DNA of 44,162 bases from Paracoccaceae bacterium (GTDB lineage Bacteria > Pseudomonadota > Alphaproteobacteria > Rhodobacterales > Rhodobacteraceae). Position numbers and translations under genes: made by a program. The notes below the pieces were generated by a model. The model was given only the letters and a program-made list of their open reading frames with translations, made no database searches and was not told the origin of the DNA. Within the stretch, counting starts at the first letter, position 1, and each line of letters begins with the position of its first letter. The DNA is taken from NCBI GenBank assembly GCA_902512685.1, contig CABXKH010000011.1, positions 1 through 44,162 of the forward strand, written 5' to 3'. Below, piece after piece: positions 7,622 through 16,114 of this stretch.

Positions 7622-9112
7622 TTATGTTACGGTAAACTGCCCCATCATACCGCAATCTTCATGTTCAAGGATGTGGCAATGATACATATAGGGCGCATCG
7701 GCAGGTGCATCGTAATCAAATCGAACTAGTACCTCGGACCATTGATTGCCATCGACATGAACCATATCTTTCCAGCCCTGCGCATAGGCTGGCGGCTCTG
7801 CGTTTTCCTGACTTAGTATTCGAAATGAACAGCCGTGAACATGGAACGGGTGGCGAAAATCATCAACAGAGATGCGCCAGATCTCGGTGTCGCCCTTGCG
7901 CACCGTTTCGTCGATGCGGTCGATGTCCATTGGTTTTCCGTTTATGAACATGGCACTGTGGTCACCGCAATAATTATCACCGACAGCAGCAAGAGCCGCA
8001 AGATCCGCACCTGTTTCCTGCTCAAGCTCAAATGACCGTGTCACGGTTGCTTTGCTTGGATCCGGCACAGATAGATTGGCAAGGGTATTAGGAACCGAGC
8101 CGTCAAAACCGACTTTATCGTTCCTGTTTAATGTCAGCGCGGCAACCACAGCCTCGCCATCAGACAGCAATTCACGCATGATGCCCTTAATGCCTCCAAG
8201 CTCAGGAAGCCCATGGGTTACAATCAACTGATTGATGTCAACTTGGCGCATATCGACCAAGATCTCATAGCGCTCGCCCGGAGACATAAATAACGTGTCT
8301 GTTTGAACGGTTGCGCCAAGAAATCCGCCGTCTGAGGCGATCACGTTCAGCGGGCCTGTCGCCATGGACAATGTCAGAAAATTGGCGTTGCAAGCATTGA
8401 GAATACGCAAGCGGACCAGCCCCTTGGGGACAGTCTGCGCAACGGGGGCTATGGCGCCATTGATCACCAAGGCTTCGCCCATAAACCCGTCTTCTAGCGC
8501 TGTTTCGGTTAGTGTGTAATCCAGCGCCCCTGCGTCCGTGAACGTCTTGTCCTGCAAAACAAGGGTAAAATCATCCACGCCATAAGTCTTGGGCAAATCG
8601 GCCGATAAACTTGCATCATCTTCGATCAACATCACCCCAGCCAGTCCTTTATAGACTTGCTGTGCGGTCTTGCCATGCGCATGGGAATGGAACCAGCTCA
8701 TCGAGGCGCGCTGGACAATTGGCACATCGGGGGACCAGGTTGCACCCAGCTGGATTAGCTGATGCGGGCCGCCATCAACATCGCCGGGAATATGAAGCCC
8801 GTGCCAATGAATTGTGCTGAAGTCCCCGATTTGATTGGTGACATCAAATGGCAGCGTTTGGCCCTGTTTCACCCGCAGCACCGGTCCAAGATAAGAATTG
8901 TTGATCCCGAATGTCGAACTGGCGGCACCGGTGCCAAAATCATGGCTCGAAGCGGCCAATTTCAGTGCGATTCTATCCTCAAAACCGTTTGTTAGGTCAC
9001 TCATAGGCAGAATAGGAAGTGGGCGTGTGGCCGATTGGGCTGTGCTCGCCCCGGCCAAAGCAGCGCACGATGCTGCTGTCCCGATCAAAAAATTTCGGCG
9101 GTTTATTCTCAT
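7622..9112 (-). CDS. Tat-exported multicopper oxidase (CueO-like)
   Basis: 496 residues, periplasmic. The N-terminus MRINRRNFLIGTAAS carries a twin-arginine RRxFL motif and a hydrophobic stretch. All four copper motifs are present: HWHGLHIPG, SWFHSHAHG, HPFHVHG and, near the C-terminus, HCHILEHEDCGMM with the type 1 Cys, His and axial Met. Three cupredoxin domains fit this length. CueO-type enzymes oxidise Cu(I) or other metals and phenols using oxygen; there is no Met-rich insert obvious enough to prove copper resistance. ATG 9112 is chosen because AAGGAGA precedes it; the frame from 9133 starts upstream of that site. No copper efflux gene is adjacent. Confidence 0.92.
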   Translation of the reverse strand: MRINRRNFLIGTAASCAALAGASTAQSATRPLPILPMSDLTNGFEDRIALKLAASSHDFGTGAASSTFGINNSYLGPVLRVKQGQTLPFDVTNQIGDFSTIHWHGLHIPGDVDGGPHQLIQLGATWSPDVPIVQRASMSWFHSHAHGKTAQQVYKGLAGVMLIEDDASLSADLPKTYGVDDFTLVLQDKTFTDAGALDYTLTETALEDGFMGEALVINGAIAPVAQTVPKGLVRLRILNACNANFLTLSMATGPLNVIASDGGFLGATVQTDTLFMSPGERYEILVDMRQVDINQLIVTHGLPELGGIKGIMRELLSDGEAVVAALTLNRNDKVGFDGSVPNTLANLSVPDPSKATVTRSFELEQETGADLAALAAVGDNYCGDHSAMFINGKPMDIDRIDETVRKGDTEIWRISVDDFRHPFHVHGCSFRILSQENAEPPAYAQGWKDMVHVDGNQWSEVLVRFDYDAPADAPYMYHCHILEHEDCGMMGQFTVT

Positions 9113-9433
9113 GGCTTCGTCTCCTTGAAGCATTTCAAACTATGTGGGGCCCGCACCGGATTTTGGTTTCATCACAGACAATCCTATAACAAAAATATCA
9201 GCAGCTCCGATCAGGCCTTAAAGTAATTCGCAAGTGTCAGCTCAGTTCTTTTCTGAGTTGACGGTATAATATCGCCATGAAGAGGCTGCCTTCTCTTCAC
9301 GGCGGGAGTATAACCACAGTCGAAATGTGAATTCCAAGCTAAATTTGGTCAACTTTACCTAAGGTAATTTAAAATAAATCCGCTATGTTTAGCAGCTGGC
9401 AGTCGACAGTTTCCGCCAATTTGTTGATCTACG
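9113..9433. other. Intergenic region upstream of the multicopper oxidase
   Basis: 321 bases between the start of the oxidase gene and the end of the alcohol dehydrogenase gene. It must hold the oxidase promoter. It contains the two inverted repeats listed at 9237-9304 and a TATAAT hexamer at 9265-9270 on the plus strand. Several frames are open across about 9230-9350 on the minus strand, but none has a start codon with a ribosome binding site and I recognise none. I see no gene. Confidence 0.5.
9237..9304. repeat. Two adjacent hairpin-forming inverted repeats
   Basis: The first repeat has 9-base arms, TCAGCTCAG (9237-9245) and CTGAGTTGA (9253-9261), one mismatch, 7-base loop. The second has 12-base arms, CGCCATGAAGAG (9273-9284) and CTCTTCACGGCG (9293-9304), one mismatch, 8-base loop. 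A TATAAT lies between them. Neither is followed by a T run on either strand, so they are not simple terminators. They could be operators or an RNA structure in the leader of the oxidase transcript, or a relic of a mobile sequence. Confidence 0.5.
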
Positions 9434-10579
9434 CTAAATCACTGCGTCAAACAAATCGTTAAGCGCAGCGCGGGTTAAAGGGCGCGGATTGCCACCGCAG
9501 GATGGATCATCGAGCGCGCCGCTGATTAATGCCTCAAGCGGTTCTGTGGTCACTCCTAGCGCGGATAATCTGCGGGGAATACCAAGGCCGTCATTAAGGT
9601 CTTGGACAAACCGGCAAAAGCCGTCAAATCCACCCGCGATCCCAAGATAGGCTGCAGCCTGATCAAACTTCGAGGCAATTTCGGGGGCATTAAAATCCAA
9701 AACGGCGGGCATACAGACCGCATTTGTGGTGCCGTGGTGGGTGCCAAACGTTGCCCCAACCGGATGGCTCATGGCATGGATTGCGCCAAGCCCCTTTTGA
9801 AACGCTGTCGCGCCCATCATTGCGGCGCTCATCATCTGGGCACGTGCCTCAATATCATGGCCGTCACCATAGGCACGCGGCAGGTACTCTTTGACCAACC
9901 GCATCCCTTCCAGCGCAATGCCTTGGCTCATGGGATGATAATGCGGGCTGGAAAATGCCTCGACACAATGAGCAAAAGCATCCAGCCCAGTGCCAGCGGT
10001 GATGGCAGGCGGCAAACCCACAGTCAGCTCGGGGTCGCAAATCACCACGCTGGGCAGAACCTTGGGATGAAAGATGATCTTTTTGACATGGGTTTGCGCA
10101 TTGGTGATCACACTGGCGCGGCCCACTTCGGATCCGGTGCCCGCAGTGGTTGGAACCGCGATAATGGGCGCAATGGCATCGCTGTCGGCGCGGGTCCACC
10201 AATCGCCGATATCTTCAAAATCCCAAACCGGCCGGCTTTGGCCGTTCATAAAGGCCACCATCTTGCCCAGATCAAGGCCCGAGCCACCCCCAAAGGCAAT
10301 CACCCCGTCGTGCCCGCCCTGCCGATAGGCCGCAATCCCTGCGTTCAGGTTTTCCTCTGTTGGATTTGGATCAACCTCACTAAACACAGCGCCGCCCAGC
10401 CCGGCGGCCTGCATAAGCTCTAAGGTTTTTTGGGTAATCTCTAAACTGGCCAGTCCGCGGTCAGTAACCAGTAATGGCCGCGCAATGCCCGCCTCGGCGC
10501 AGGCAGAAGGCAATTCTTGGATACGGCCAGGGCCAAATTTAATCGCAGTCGGGTAGGACCAGTTGGCGGTAAATGTCAT
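9434..10579 (-). CDS. Iron-containing (group III) alcohol dehydrogenase
   Basis: 381 residues, cytosolic, NAD(P)-dependent. The dinucleotide site GGGSGLDLGK follows the usual N-terminal strand, and metal ligands are seen in GTGLDAFAHCVEA (Asp and His), GAIHAMSHPVG and FGTHHG. The ATG at 10579 is preferred: the extra 71 codons of the longer frame lie inside thiQ on the same strand in another frame and look non-coding. It follows thiQ by 76 bases on the same strand and could be read from the riboswitch-controlled thiamine operon, but nothing links this family specifically to thiamine. The substrate is unknown; relatives act on short-chain alcohols, lactaldehyde or hydroxybutyrate. Confidence 0.9.
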   Translation of the reverse strand: MTFTANWSYPTAIKFGPGRIQELPSACAEAGIARPLLVTDRGLASLEITQKTLELMQAAGLGGAVFSEVDPNPTEENLNAGIAAYRQGGHDGVIAFGGGSGLDLGKMVAFMNGQSRPVWDFEDIGDWWTRADSDAIAPIIAVPTTAGTGSEVGRASVITNAQTHVKKIIFHPKVLPSVVICDPELTVGLPPAITAGTGLDAFAHCVEAFSSPHYHPMSQGIALEGMRLVKEYLPRAYGDGHDIEARAQMMSAAMMGATAFQKGLGAIHAMSHPVGATFGTHHGTTNAVCMPAVLDFNAPEIASKFDQAAAYLGIAGGFDGFCRFVQDLNDGLGIPRRLSALGVTTEPLEALISGALDDPSCGGNPRPLTRAALNDLFDAVI

Positions 10580-10655
10580 GGTATTGCTTTCTATATTTGG
10601 GAAAATATGGCCACCATCTGTGAGACAATGCAAGCCTTGAATTTGACCTGGTCCG

Positions 10656-11357
10656 TTAGTCCGTTCCCAAATACGCTGCCAGTGCCGGCGGCGGGTTTTG
10701 CAAAAGACCCTTTGTTTGCTCTGGCGGATGTGCCGTGCCTTCGGCCACCACAATGGTTTTTTCCGCAATGCGCAGCGCATCGGCAGGATCATGGGTCACC
10801 ATCATCACAAGACTGCCCCGCTCGCGCGCCAACTCGCCAAGCAAATCCAGCATTTCAGCCTTGAGCGCCGGGCCAAGCGCCGAAAACGGCTCATCCACCA
10901 GCAAAATAGGTTTGTCCTGCAGCATCACCCGCGCCAGAGCCACGCGGCTTTGCTCGCCCCCTGACAGCTGCGGCGGTTTTTTTGTCCCAAACCCAGCCAG
11001 TCCGACCCGCCCTAATGCCGCGTTGACCTGATCGGTTTGATCAGCGGTCAGCTTTGCGCGGCGGGTCAGCGCCAGTGCAATATTGCGCGCAGCGCTCAGG
11101 TGGGGAAACAGATTGTTGTCTTGAAACAGCATCGCCATCGGGCGCTGGGCCGGCGGCAGGGCGGCAATATCGCGCCCCTTCCATAAAATCTGCCCGTCCT
11201 GCAGCGCAAGAAACCCCGCCAATGCAGCAAGCAGGGAAGATTTGCCCGCACCAGAGGGACCCATCACCGCATAAATGCCAGCCTCAAGCGGCGGCAAAGA
11301 CGCGGTTAGGCGAAATCCGCCTTGGGCAATGTGAACGTTATTGATCTTGAGCACCAT
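10656..11357 (-). CDS. thiQ: Thiamine ABC transporter ATP-binding protein
   Basis: 233 residues. ABC ATPase with Walker A GPSGAGKSS, Q-loop LFQDNNLFPHL, signature LSGGEQSRVALAR, Walker B ILLVDEPFSALGP and switch His in VTHDP. The size and the LFQDNNLFPHL motif are typical of ThiQ. It energises import of thiamine or its phosphates with ThiP and ThiB. Its start lies 20 bases inside the end of thiP, so the genes are translationally coupled, and the whole operon stands behind a TPP riboswitch, which makes the substrate assignment firm. Confidence 0.95.
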   Translation of the reverse strand: MVLKINNVHIAQGGFRLTASLPPLEAGIYAVMGPSGAGKSSLLAALAGFLALQDGQILWKGRDIAALPPAQRPMAMLFQDNNLFPHLSAARNIALALTRRAKLTADQTDQVNAALGRVGLAGFGTKKPPQLSGGEQSRVALARVMLQDKPILLVDEPFSALGPALKAEMLDLLGELARERGSLVMMVTHDPADALRIAEKTIVVAEGTAHPPEQTKGLLQNPPPALAAYLGTD

Positions 11358-12855
11358 ACCGCCCTACCCTGTCAAATAGCCAAAACAAACCCAAGCTGAG
11401 CGCCAGCAAAAGCACCGCTGCTGCTGCGGCCTGATCCATCCGATAAGACCCCATGAGCTGATAGATTTTCAACGGCAAAGTCGCCCACTCGGCATCGCCG
11501 AAAAGCGCAATCACGCCAAGATCACCCATTGATAAGGCCGCCGTCAATCCCGCTGCAAATCCAAGCGGCCGGCGCAAACGCGGCAGCATAACCCAGCGAA
11601 ACCACCCCCATGCGCCAAGCCCAAGCGCTGCCGACAGATGGGAAAAGTTCTGCTCGACCGCCTGCACCTCGGGGCGCAGGATGCGCAGCGCAAAGGGCAA
11701 GCTCATCAAAGCATTGACGCACAGCGTCACCCCAAGCGCCACATCAAACGGATTGACATAGGGGCGCACAATTAAAAACAATCCCGTGCCCAGCACCAAG
11801 GGCGACACGGCGATGCCCAAGGTTGCAATGAGCTCGCCCCACCGTGTCGCCAGCGGCAGTGCAAAGCACAAGCACAGCAGTGTGGCGCCCAGCGCAAGCG
11901 CCAGCGAGCGCAGCGCCGCAAACCAGACCGGCGCCCCAAGATCGGGAACTCCGGCAGCCCCCTTGATGAACAGCAGCGCCAAAGGCAGGATTAAAAACAA
12001 CATGGCGCCAAGGATAACACCTGCATCAATGCAGCGTTCCGACAAGGGCCGCCGCGCAGCAGGCGCCGGCCGGTCCAGCCCGATACCCAAACGGTCATGA
12101 CCTGCCAGCCAAAGTGCAACACCGGCCGCGCTAACCGACAAAAACAGCTGCACCAAGCCCAGAAGCGCGGCAGTTGCAAAATCAAACTCAAAGCGAAAGG
12201 CCTGATAAATCGCCAATTCAATGGTGGTGGCTTTGGGTCCGCCGCCCAAGGTCAGCGCCACCGCAAAGCTCGACAGGCAAATGACGAAAATCACCGCAAA
12301 GGCCGAGGGCAATATCCGCCGAATCATCGGCCATTCGATTAGATAAAACCGCGCCATCGCCCCAAGCCCAAGGCTTTGGCCCAAGCGGATGCGCTCGGAT
12401 GGCAGTGACATCCATCCCAAAAGGATCATCCGTGTGGCCAAGGGCAGGTTGAAAAACACATGCGCCAACAGCACACCTTGAAGCCCATATATGGACAGCG
12501 GTTCAAACCCCAGCGCCCGCAGCCCGTCGTTCAGAAGCCCGTTTTGGCCAAAGATGGCAATCAAGCCAAGCACCGCCACAATGACCGGTAAAATAAATGG
12601 CGCGCCCAAAAGCATGATGGTGACATCACGCCCCCAGAAGCGGCTTCTGGCCAGGGCGCGGGCCAGTGGAATGGCCAATAGAACAGACAGCGCCGCCGAC
12701 AGCGCCGCCTGCAAAAGCGTAAAGCGCAGCGCCGCCCATTCGGCAGGGCCAAACCGCACCGCAGGTCCGGCTTTTGCCCATACCGCGGAGAGCGGCGCGA
12801 TCACAAACGCGGCCAGCGCCGCGCCCGCAATTATTTGGACAGCGCGCGGCGCCAT
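11338..12855 (-). CDS. thiP: Thiamine ABC transporter permease
   Basis: 505 residues of very hydrophobic sequence organised as two tandem permease units (about 1-260 and 270-505), each with an inner-membrane ABC transporter loop: LGAMARFYLIEWPMIRR in the first half and LGAWGWFRWVMLPRLRR in the second, which contact ThiQ. Twelve membrane helices are expected for ThiP. The start overlaps the end of thiB by 25 bases and the 3' end overlaps thiQ, as in other thiBPQ operons. Confidence 0.94.
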   Translation of the reverse strand: MAPRAVQIIAGAALAAFVIAPLSAVWAKAGPAVRFGPAEWAALRFTLLQAALSAALSVLLAIPLARALARSRFWGRDVTIMLLGAPFILPVIVAVLGLIAIFGQNGLLNDGLRALGFEPLSIYGLQGVLLAHVFFNLPLATRMILLGWMSLPSERIRLGQSLGLGAMARFYLIEWPMIRRILPSAFAVIFVICLSSFAVALTLGGGPKATTIELAIYQAFRFEFDFATAALLGLVQLFLSVSAAGVALWLAGHDRLGIGLDRPAPAARRPLSERCIDAGVILGAMLFLILPLALLFIKGAAGVPDLGAPVWFAALRSLALALGATLLCLCFALPLATRWGELIATLGIAVSPLVLGTGLFLIVRPYVNPFDVALGVTLCVNALMSLPFALRILRPEVQAVEQNFSHLSAALGLGAWGWFRWVMLPRLRRPLGFAAGLTAALSMGDLGVIALFGDAEWATLPLKIYQLMGSYRMDQAAAAAVLLLALSLGLFWLFDRVGRYGAQDQ

Positions 12856-13811
12856 TCCTCAATCGTTTCCGCGCGCAAATCTGCGGCTTCGTCTTCGGAA
12901 TAAAACAGGACCTTTTCCGGCAGAGGAAGCTCTTGAAACGCCTCGGGCCACTCTGGCACAGGCAGCGCTGCAGGCAGCGACCAATTGCCGGTGGGGATCA
13001 GGTTTTGAAACGTATCGGTCAGGATAAAGGCCAAAAACGCATCTGCCAGTTCGGGGTTGTCAGTGCCGGCAATCTTTGCCGCCAGTTCCACCATGAAATA
13101 ATGTCCTTCGGGAAAGATCGCGGCTTTCTTGGTCAGATCACCCTCGGCCACGATATGATAGGCGGGCGATGTGGTATAGGACAGCACCATATCCGCTTCG
13201 CCGTCTGTGAAAAGCCCATAGGATTCAGACCATCCTTTGGTTACGGTTAGGATTTTAGGTGCCAATTGTTCCCACACGCTTTCGGCGCGGTCGCCGTAAA
13301 CAGACTTGACCCAAAGCACCAAGGCAAGGCCCGAGATCGAGCTGCGCGGATCCTGGATCACCAGTGATAGACTATCATCAGCAGCCAGCAATTCATCAAA
13401 CGATTGCGGCGCATTCGGCAGGCTTTCAGTGTTATAGATGAACGCCGTGTGGCTATAGTTGAACGGCAAGAACACCTCATCCGTCCAGTCCAGTGGCAGG
13501 GTCAGCTTCGCCACATCCTGCCCGTGCGGGGCAAAAAGGCCGGTTTCACGCGCCTTTTTGGTGATGTCGGTGTTAAGCCCGATCACCGCATCGGCGTCTG
13601 TCCGCGTGCCTTCCAATATAATGCGGCCCAGCACATCGCCGGTTTTGAACTGCAAATCACAGTCGCAACTGGCCTCAAACGCGGCTTCAATTGAAGGGCC
13701 CGGACCCCATTCCGAGGCAAAATAATCCGGGGCGTAAACTGTTAACACAGGGGTGTCTGCCAGCGCTGCGCTGGCTGTCAAAAGACCCGCTGCAAATGTA
13801 AGGTTTTTCAT
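12831..13811 (-). CDS. thiB: Thiamine-binding periplasmic protein
   Basis: 326 residues. A signal peptide (MKNLTFAAGLLTASAALA) is followed by the mature start TPVLTVYAPDYFASEWGPG, typical of ThiB. The central SYTTSPAYH and AIFPEGHYFMVE segments also match the family. It captures thiamine or TPP in the periplasm and delivers it to ThiP. The ATG is preceded by GGAGAGTGAG. It is the first gene after the TPP riboswitch, whose 3' edge lies about 50 bases upstream of the start. One oddity is the SCDCDL pair of cysteines near residue 50. Confidence 0.95.
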   Translation of the reverse strand: MKNLTFAAGLLTASAALADTPVLTVYAPDYFASEWGPGPSIEAAFEASCDCDLQFKTGDVLGRIILEGTRTDADAVIGLNTDITKKARETGLFAPHGQDVAKLTLPLDWTDEVFLPFNYSHTAFIYNTESLPNAPQSFDELLAADDSLSLVIQDPRSSISGLALVLWVKSVYGDRAESVWEQLAPKILTVTKGWSESYGLFTDGEADMVLSYTTSPAYHIVAEGDLTKKAAIFPEGHYFMVELAAKIAGTDNPELADAFLAFILTDTFQNLIPTGNWSLPAALPVPEWPEAFQELPLPEKVLFYSEDEAADLRAETIEEWRRALSK

Positions 13812-13861
13812 TTCTCACTCTCCATACATGCGACGGGCGGAGTGAGCTTGGCGATCTGCCG

Positions 13862-13943
13862 TACCTTTCCTCCGCCGGTCCTAACCGGTTCAGGTTCAAC
13901 GGGTTTGCAAAATGCATCTCAGCCACAAGGGCGCCCCGAGGTA
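13862..13943 (-). promoter_or_regulatory. TPP riboswitch (THI box)
   Basis: Read on the minus strand the element shows the conserved thi-box blocks in order: CGGGGCGCCC, GGCTGAGATG, ACCCGTTGAACCTGA, CCGGTTAGGACCGGCGGAGG and AAGG. These are the P2/P4 bulges that bind thiamine pyrophosphate. It lies between the presumed promoter and thiB. TPP binding would switch off the import operon, probably by hiding the thiB ribosome binding site since no clear intrinsic terminator follows. The exact 5' and 3' limits are estimates. Confidence 0.95.
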
Positions 13944-14124
13944 GGTTGAGGTTTAAGTCGTCTTCGCGGCAAACACAAGCGCCCTATCGCGGTGGAAACA
14001 TTAGATCATGGTGGGCGTGAGCGCGGCTATGGTGTTTTGCTATTCCCGAAACATTATCTGGACATTGTATTCTCAATTTTGCGCGAAATTATTTGGCTTT
14101 GCCACATTTAATTTAGCGAAAACC

Positions 14125-14352
14125 TTAAAGCCCAAAAAAGTCCCGCAGCACTTTGTTTGTATGGTTGCTCATGTTGCCCGTTGCTTTGAGTTTTTCGACA
14201 ACATCAGGATCAAGCATTAAGTTGATACGTTTTTTGCGTGGTTTTGCAGGTATCATCGGACGGCCACACGTAGGGGTGAAATCTTTTAAATCCGCGTGTT
14301 CCAGTTCTCCCACCTCGCCGCTTTCATCTGTAAATGGTTTTTGCTTTCTCAT
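14125..14352 (-). CDS. BrnA-like antitoxin (ribbon-helix-helix type), orphan
   Basis: 75 residues. The C-terminal half reads GRPMIPAKPRKKRINLMLDP then DVVEKLKATGN and NKVLRDFF, the pattern of BrnA antitoxins (COG3514): a GRP linker, a DNA-contacting beta strand and two helices. AAGGAAAG precedes the ATG. BrnA is normally encoded just downstream of a BrnT toxin; no BrnT-like frame is present in the 472 bases to the creatininase gene. It is therefore either an orphan antitoxin or a small independent DNA-binding regulator. The assignment rests on motif memory, not on a search. Confidence 0.65.
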   Translation of the reverse strand: MRKQKPFTDESGEVGELEHADLKDFTPTCGRPMIPAKPRKKRINLMLDPDVVEKLKATGNMSNHTNKVLRDFFGL

Positions 14353-14438
14353 AAACTTTCCTTAAATGGGTGTTTTAATCCAAAAGACACATAATCCCAC
14401 ACAAGGCGGGCTAAAAAAGTAATGAACACGTATCGGAG

Positions 14439-14651
14439 CTAGCTCATTAAATTGTCAATTATAGTCACCGAAGCAACAAAAAAGCCGGTTACTAAAAAGA
14501 TTGGAATCCAAAGACGTTGCGCGTTTATCTTGTTGGTTTCCATACCCATTTTTAAGATTGTTTCTAATTGCATATTGTCGACCTCGGCGCGTAATCTTGT
14601 AATCTCGATGCGCGTTTTATCATCAACAATAGCTTGTTCTTCAGGTGTCAT
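14439..14651 (-). CDS. Small coiled-coil membrane protein, unknown function
   Basis: 70 residues. Residues 1-45 are charged and helical (EEQAIVDDKTRIEITRLRAE), consistent with a coiled coil. Residues about 47-65 (LWIPIFLVTGFFVASVTII) form one membrane helix. AAAGGGA lies 10 bases upstream of the ATG. I do not recognise a family; small proteins of this shape occur in prophages and as subunits of membrane complexes. It precedes the BrnA-like gene on the same strand with an 86-base gap. Base composition is more AT-rich than the flanking metabolic genes. Confidence 0.6.
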   Translation of the reverse strand: MTPEEQAIVDDKTRIEITRLRAEVDNMQLETILKMGMETNKINAQRLWIPIFLVTGFFVASVTIIDNLMS

Positions 14652-14824
14652 ATCTAAAATCCCTTTTTTAAGTCTGAAAATAAATTTTTGAAAACAGGTA
14701 AATTAAATTTCTTTCATCACGTAAAATAACAGTTCAGCCTGCAGCCGCTCACCATATAATTGTTCAGCAGTTTGGTTTAAGATCACCTTAGTCGATCAAC
14801 AAATGCCGCTTAAACGCTTTCATC

Positions 14825-15634
14825 TTAGCGAAAAGGTACGCCACCAGTTTCGGCCAATCTTAAGTCTTTGGGAGCGGCCCAAGTTTCGGGATCGACCATC
14901 AGCTTTGCCAGCGCCTCTGCACCAGCTTCTAACATGTTTTCACCTTTCTCAGCATTGGAGCGTGCTGGATTTCCCGCCAATCCATTTTCTGTCATATGGG
15001 CAAAAGGCCGCCACCTGTAAGAGTTACGCCCTGCAGATAGAAAATCTTTGCCACCTTCTGGATTTGCAATCTTATCTACGTTCGACAGGTCAACGAGGTC
15101 AGGTTCACAAACAAGCATCATTGAGGTTTCAGCTTCACCGGCATGCATAACCCCAAGTTGATCCTCTAAGTGTTGTGAAAGATCTTCTCCAGCTTCCATA
15201 ACGTAGGTGGTTGCCACCAAGGTTGCTTTTGATGTTGGAGAAAGTTCATCCAATATCTGCTGCATGGCAATTATGTTTCCACCATGCGCATTTGAGATAA
15301 GAATATCCTTAAATCCTTGCCGCGTTATAGCCTCAATTAGATCCCGCAACACCCGTCTAAATGTGTCATGTGACAAGGTCAGTGTGCCTCCAAAAGGCAT
15401 ATGATGCTCCGATAGTCCTGACCAAACTGTAGGGGCTACCACCACTGGGCGCTTCGCATAGGCTTTGCGTGCGGCTCGGTGAGCAACCTCTTGTCCCAAA
15501 CGCGTATCGGTCATCACGGGCAGATGTGGCCCATGTTGTTCAATTGATGCGATAGGCAATATGACGATTGCGTCTTCGTTGGCCAGCTTTCGCAGCTCAT
15601 GGGCTTTTAACCGCGCCCAGTCTACTTCAATCAT
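14825..15634 (-). CDS. Creatininase-family amidohydrolase
   Basis: 269 residues, soluble. Metal-binding and active-site motifs of the creatininase/MftE family are all present: PIASIEQHGPHLPVMTD, SEHHMPFGGTLTLS, SNAHGGN and GVMHAGEAETSMML. These supply His, Asp and Glu ligands for two metal ions. Family members hydrolyse cyclic amides such as creatinine or formamidopyrimidines, or trim the mycofactocin peptide; none of the partner genes for those pathways is nearby, so the substrate is open. The ATG follows AGAGGATAC. It stands alone on its strand. Confidence 0.88.
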   Translation of the reverse strand: MIEVDWARLKAHELRKLANEDAIVILPIASIEQHGPHLPVMTDTRLGQEVAHRAARKAYAKRPVVVAPTVWSGLSEHHMPFGGTLTLSHDTFRRVLRDLIEAITRQGFKDILISNAHGGNIIAMQQILDELSPTSKATLVATTYVMEAGEDLSQHLEDQLGVMHAGEAETSMMLVCEPDLVDLSNVDKIANPEGGKDFLSAGRNSYRWRPFAHMTENGLAGNPARSNAEKGENMLEAGAEALAKLMVDPETWAAPKDLRLAETGGVPFR

Positions 15635-15867
15635 TTTGTATCCTCTGATTTAAGGTGTTTCTTGGGGGGATAATCAAGATATCCGATTTTGATAATTCAT
15701 AGACACTTCTTCAATTGGGTAAAGTATCACATTCATGAAACCCGAGCTAGGTTATTAGTTCATGCGCGGTTTGAATGCCTCTTAAAAAATGTGAGGCGCC
15801 CTATCCCTATAAGCAAATTTATGGTATGGTCAGATATTCCAACACTTTATCAGAAAGGAGGCACCCT

Positions 15868-16061
15868 TTGGGGGAACGCGGCTTATTTTAATATGGTTTG
15901 AACTGGGGTCGGTTTGGACCCTTTATCTTTTTCTCACATGGGTTTCGGCGTTTGAATTGCCGATCTGGGCAATAGCCAGTCTGGTTTTAGTCGTTGATCG
16001 GCTGATCACCTATATCAACAGGGCTTCACAGCACCGCCAAAAGACAGGCAAAGACGAATAA
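15868..16061 (+). pseudogene. Frameshifted small membrane protein gene upstream of aroC
   Basis: A strong ribosome binding site (AAAGGAGG, 15854-15861) is followed after six bases by TTG, which reads MGERGLF and stops at 15889-15891 in the run TTTTAA. In the next frame the sequence continues as a clear membrane-protein reading, LIWFELGSVWTLYLFLTWV, ending RLITYINRASQHRQKTGKDE at the stop 16059-16061. One extra T in the T run (15886-15889) would join the two into a 64-residue protein with two hydrophobic segments. It is either a real frameshift, a recoding site or a sequencing error in a homopolymer. It lies 53 bases before aroC on the same strand. Confidence 0.6.
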
Positions 16062-16114
16062 ACTTGTCACCGCGGCGCAGGGCGATTATTTGCTGATTGC
16101 AAAGGAGTGCCCTG

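Noticed and set aside
9602-10423. Long plus-strand frame of 273 codons
   Set aside because: It is exactly antisense to the iron alcohol dehydrogenase gene, whose motifs are complete; the plus-strand translation is rich in Cys, His and Arg and has no family features.
10580-10792. N-terminal extension of the alcohol dehydrogenase
   Set aside because: These 71 codons overlap thiQ and the thiQ-dehydrogenase gap and read as basic, low-similarity sequence; the family starts at about MTFTANWSYP.
12491-13027. Plus-strand frame of 178 codons across thiP/thiB
   Set aside because: Antisense to two well-supported overlapping genes; no ribosome binding site or recognisable domain.
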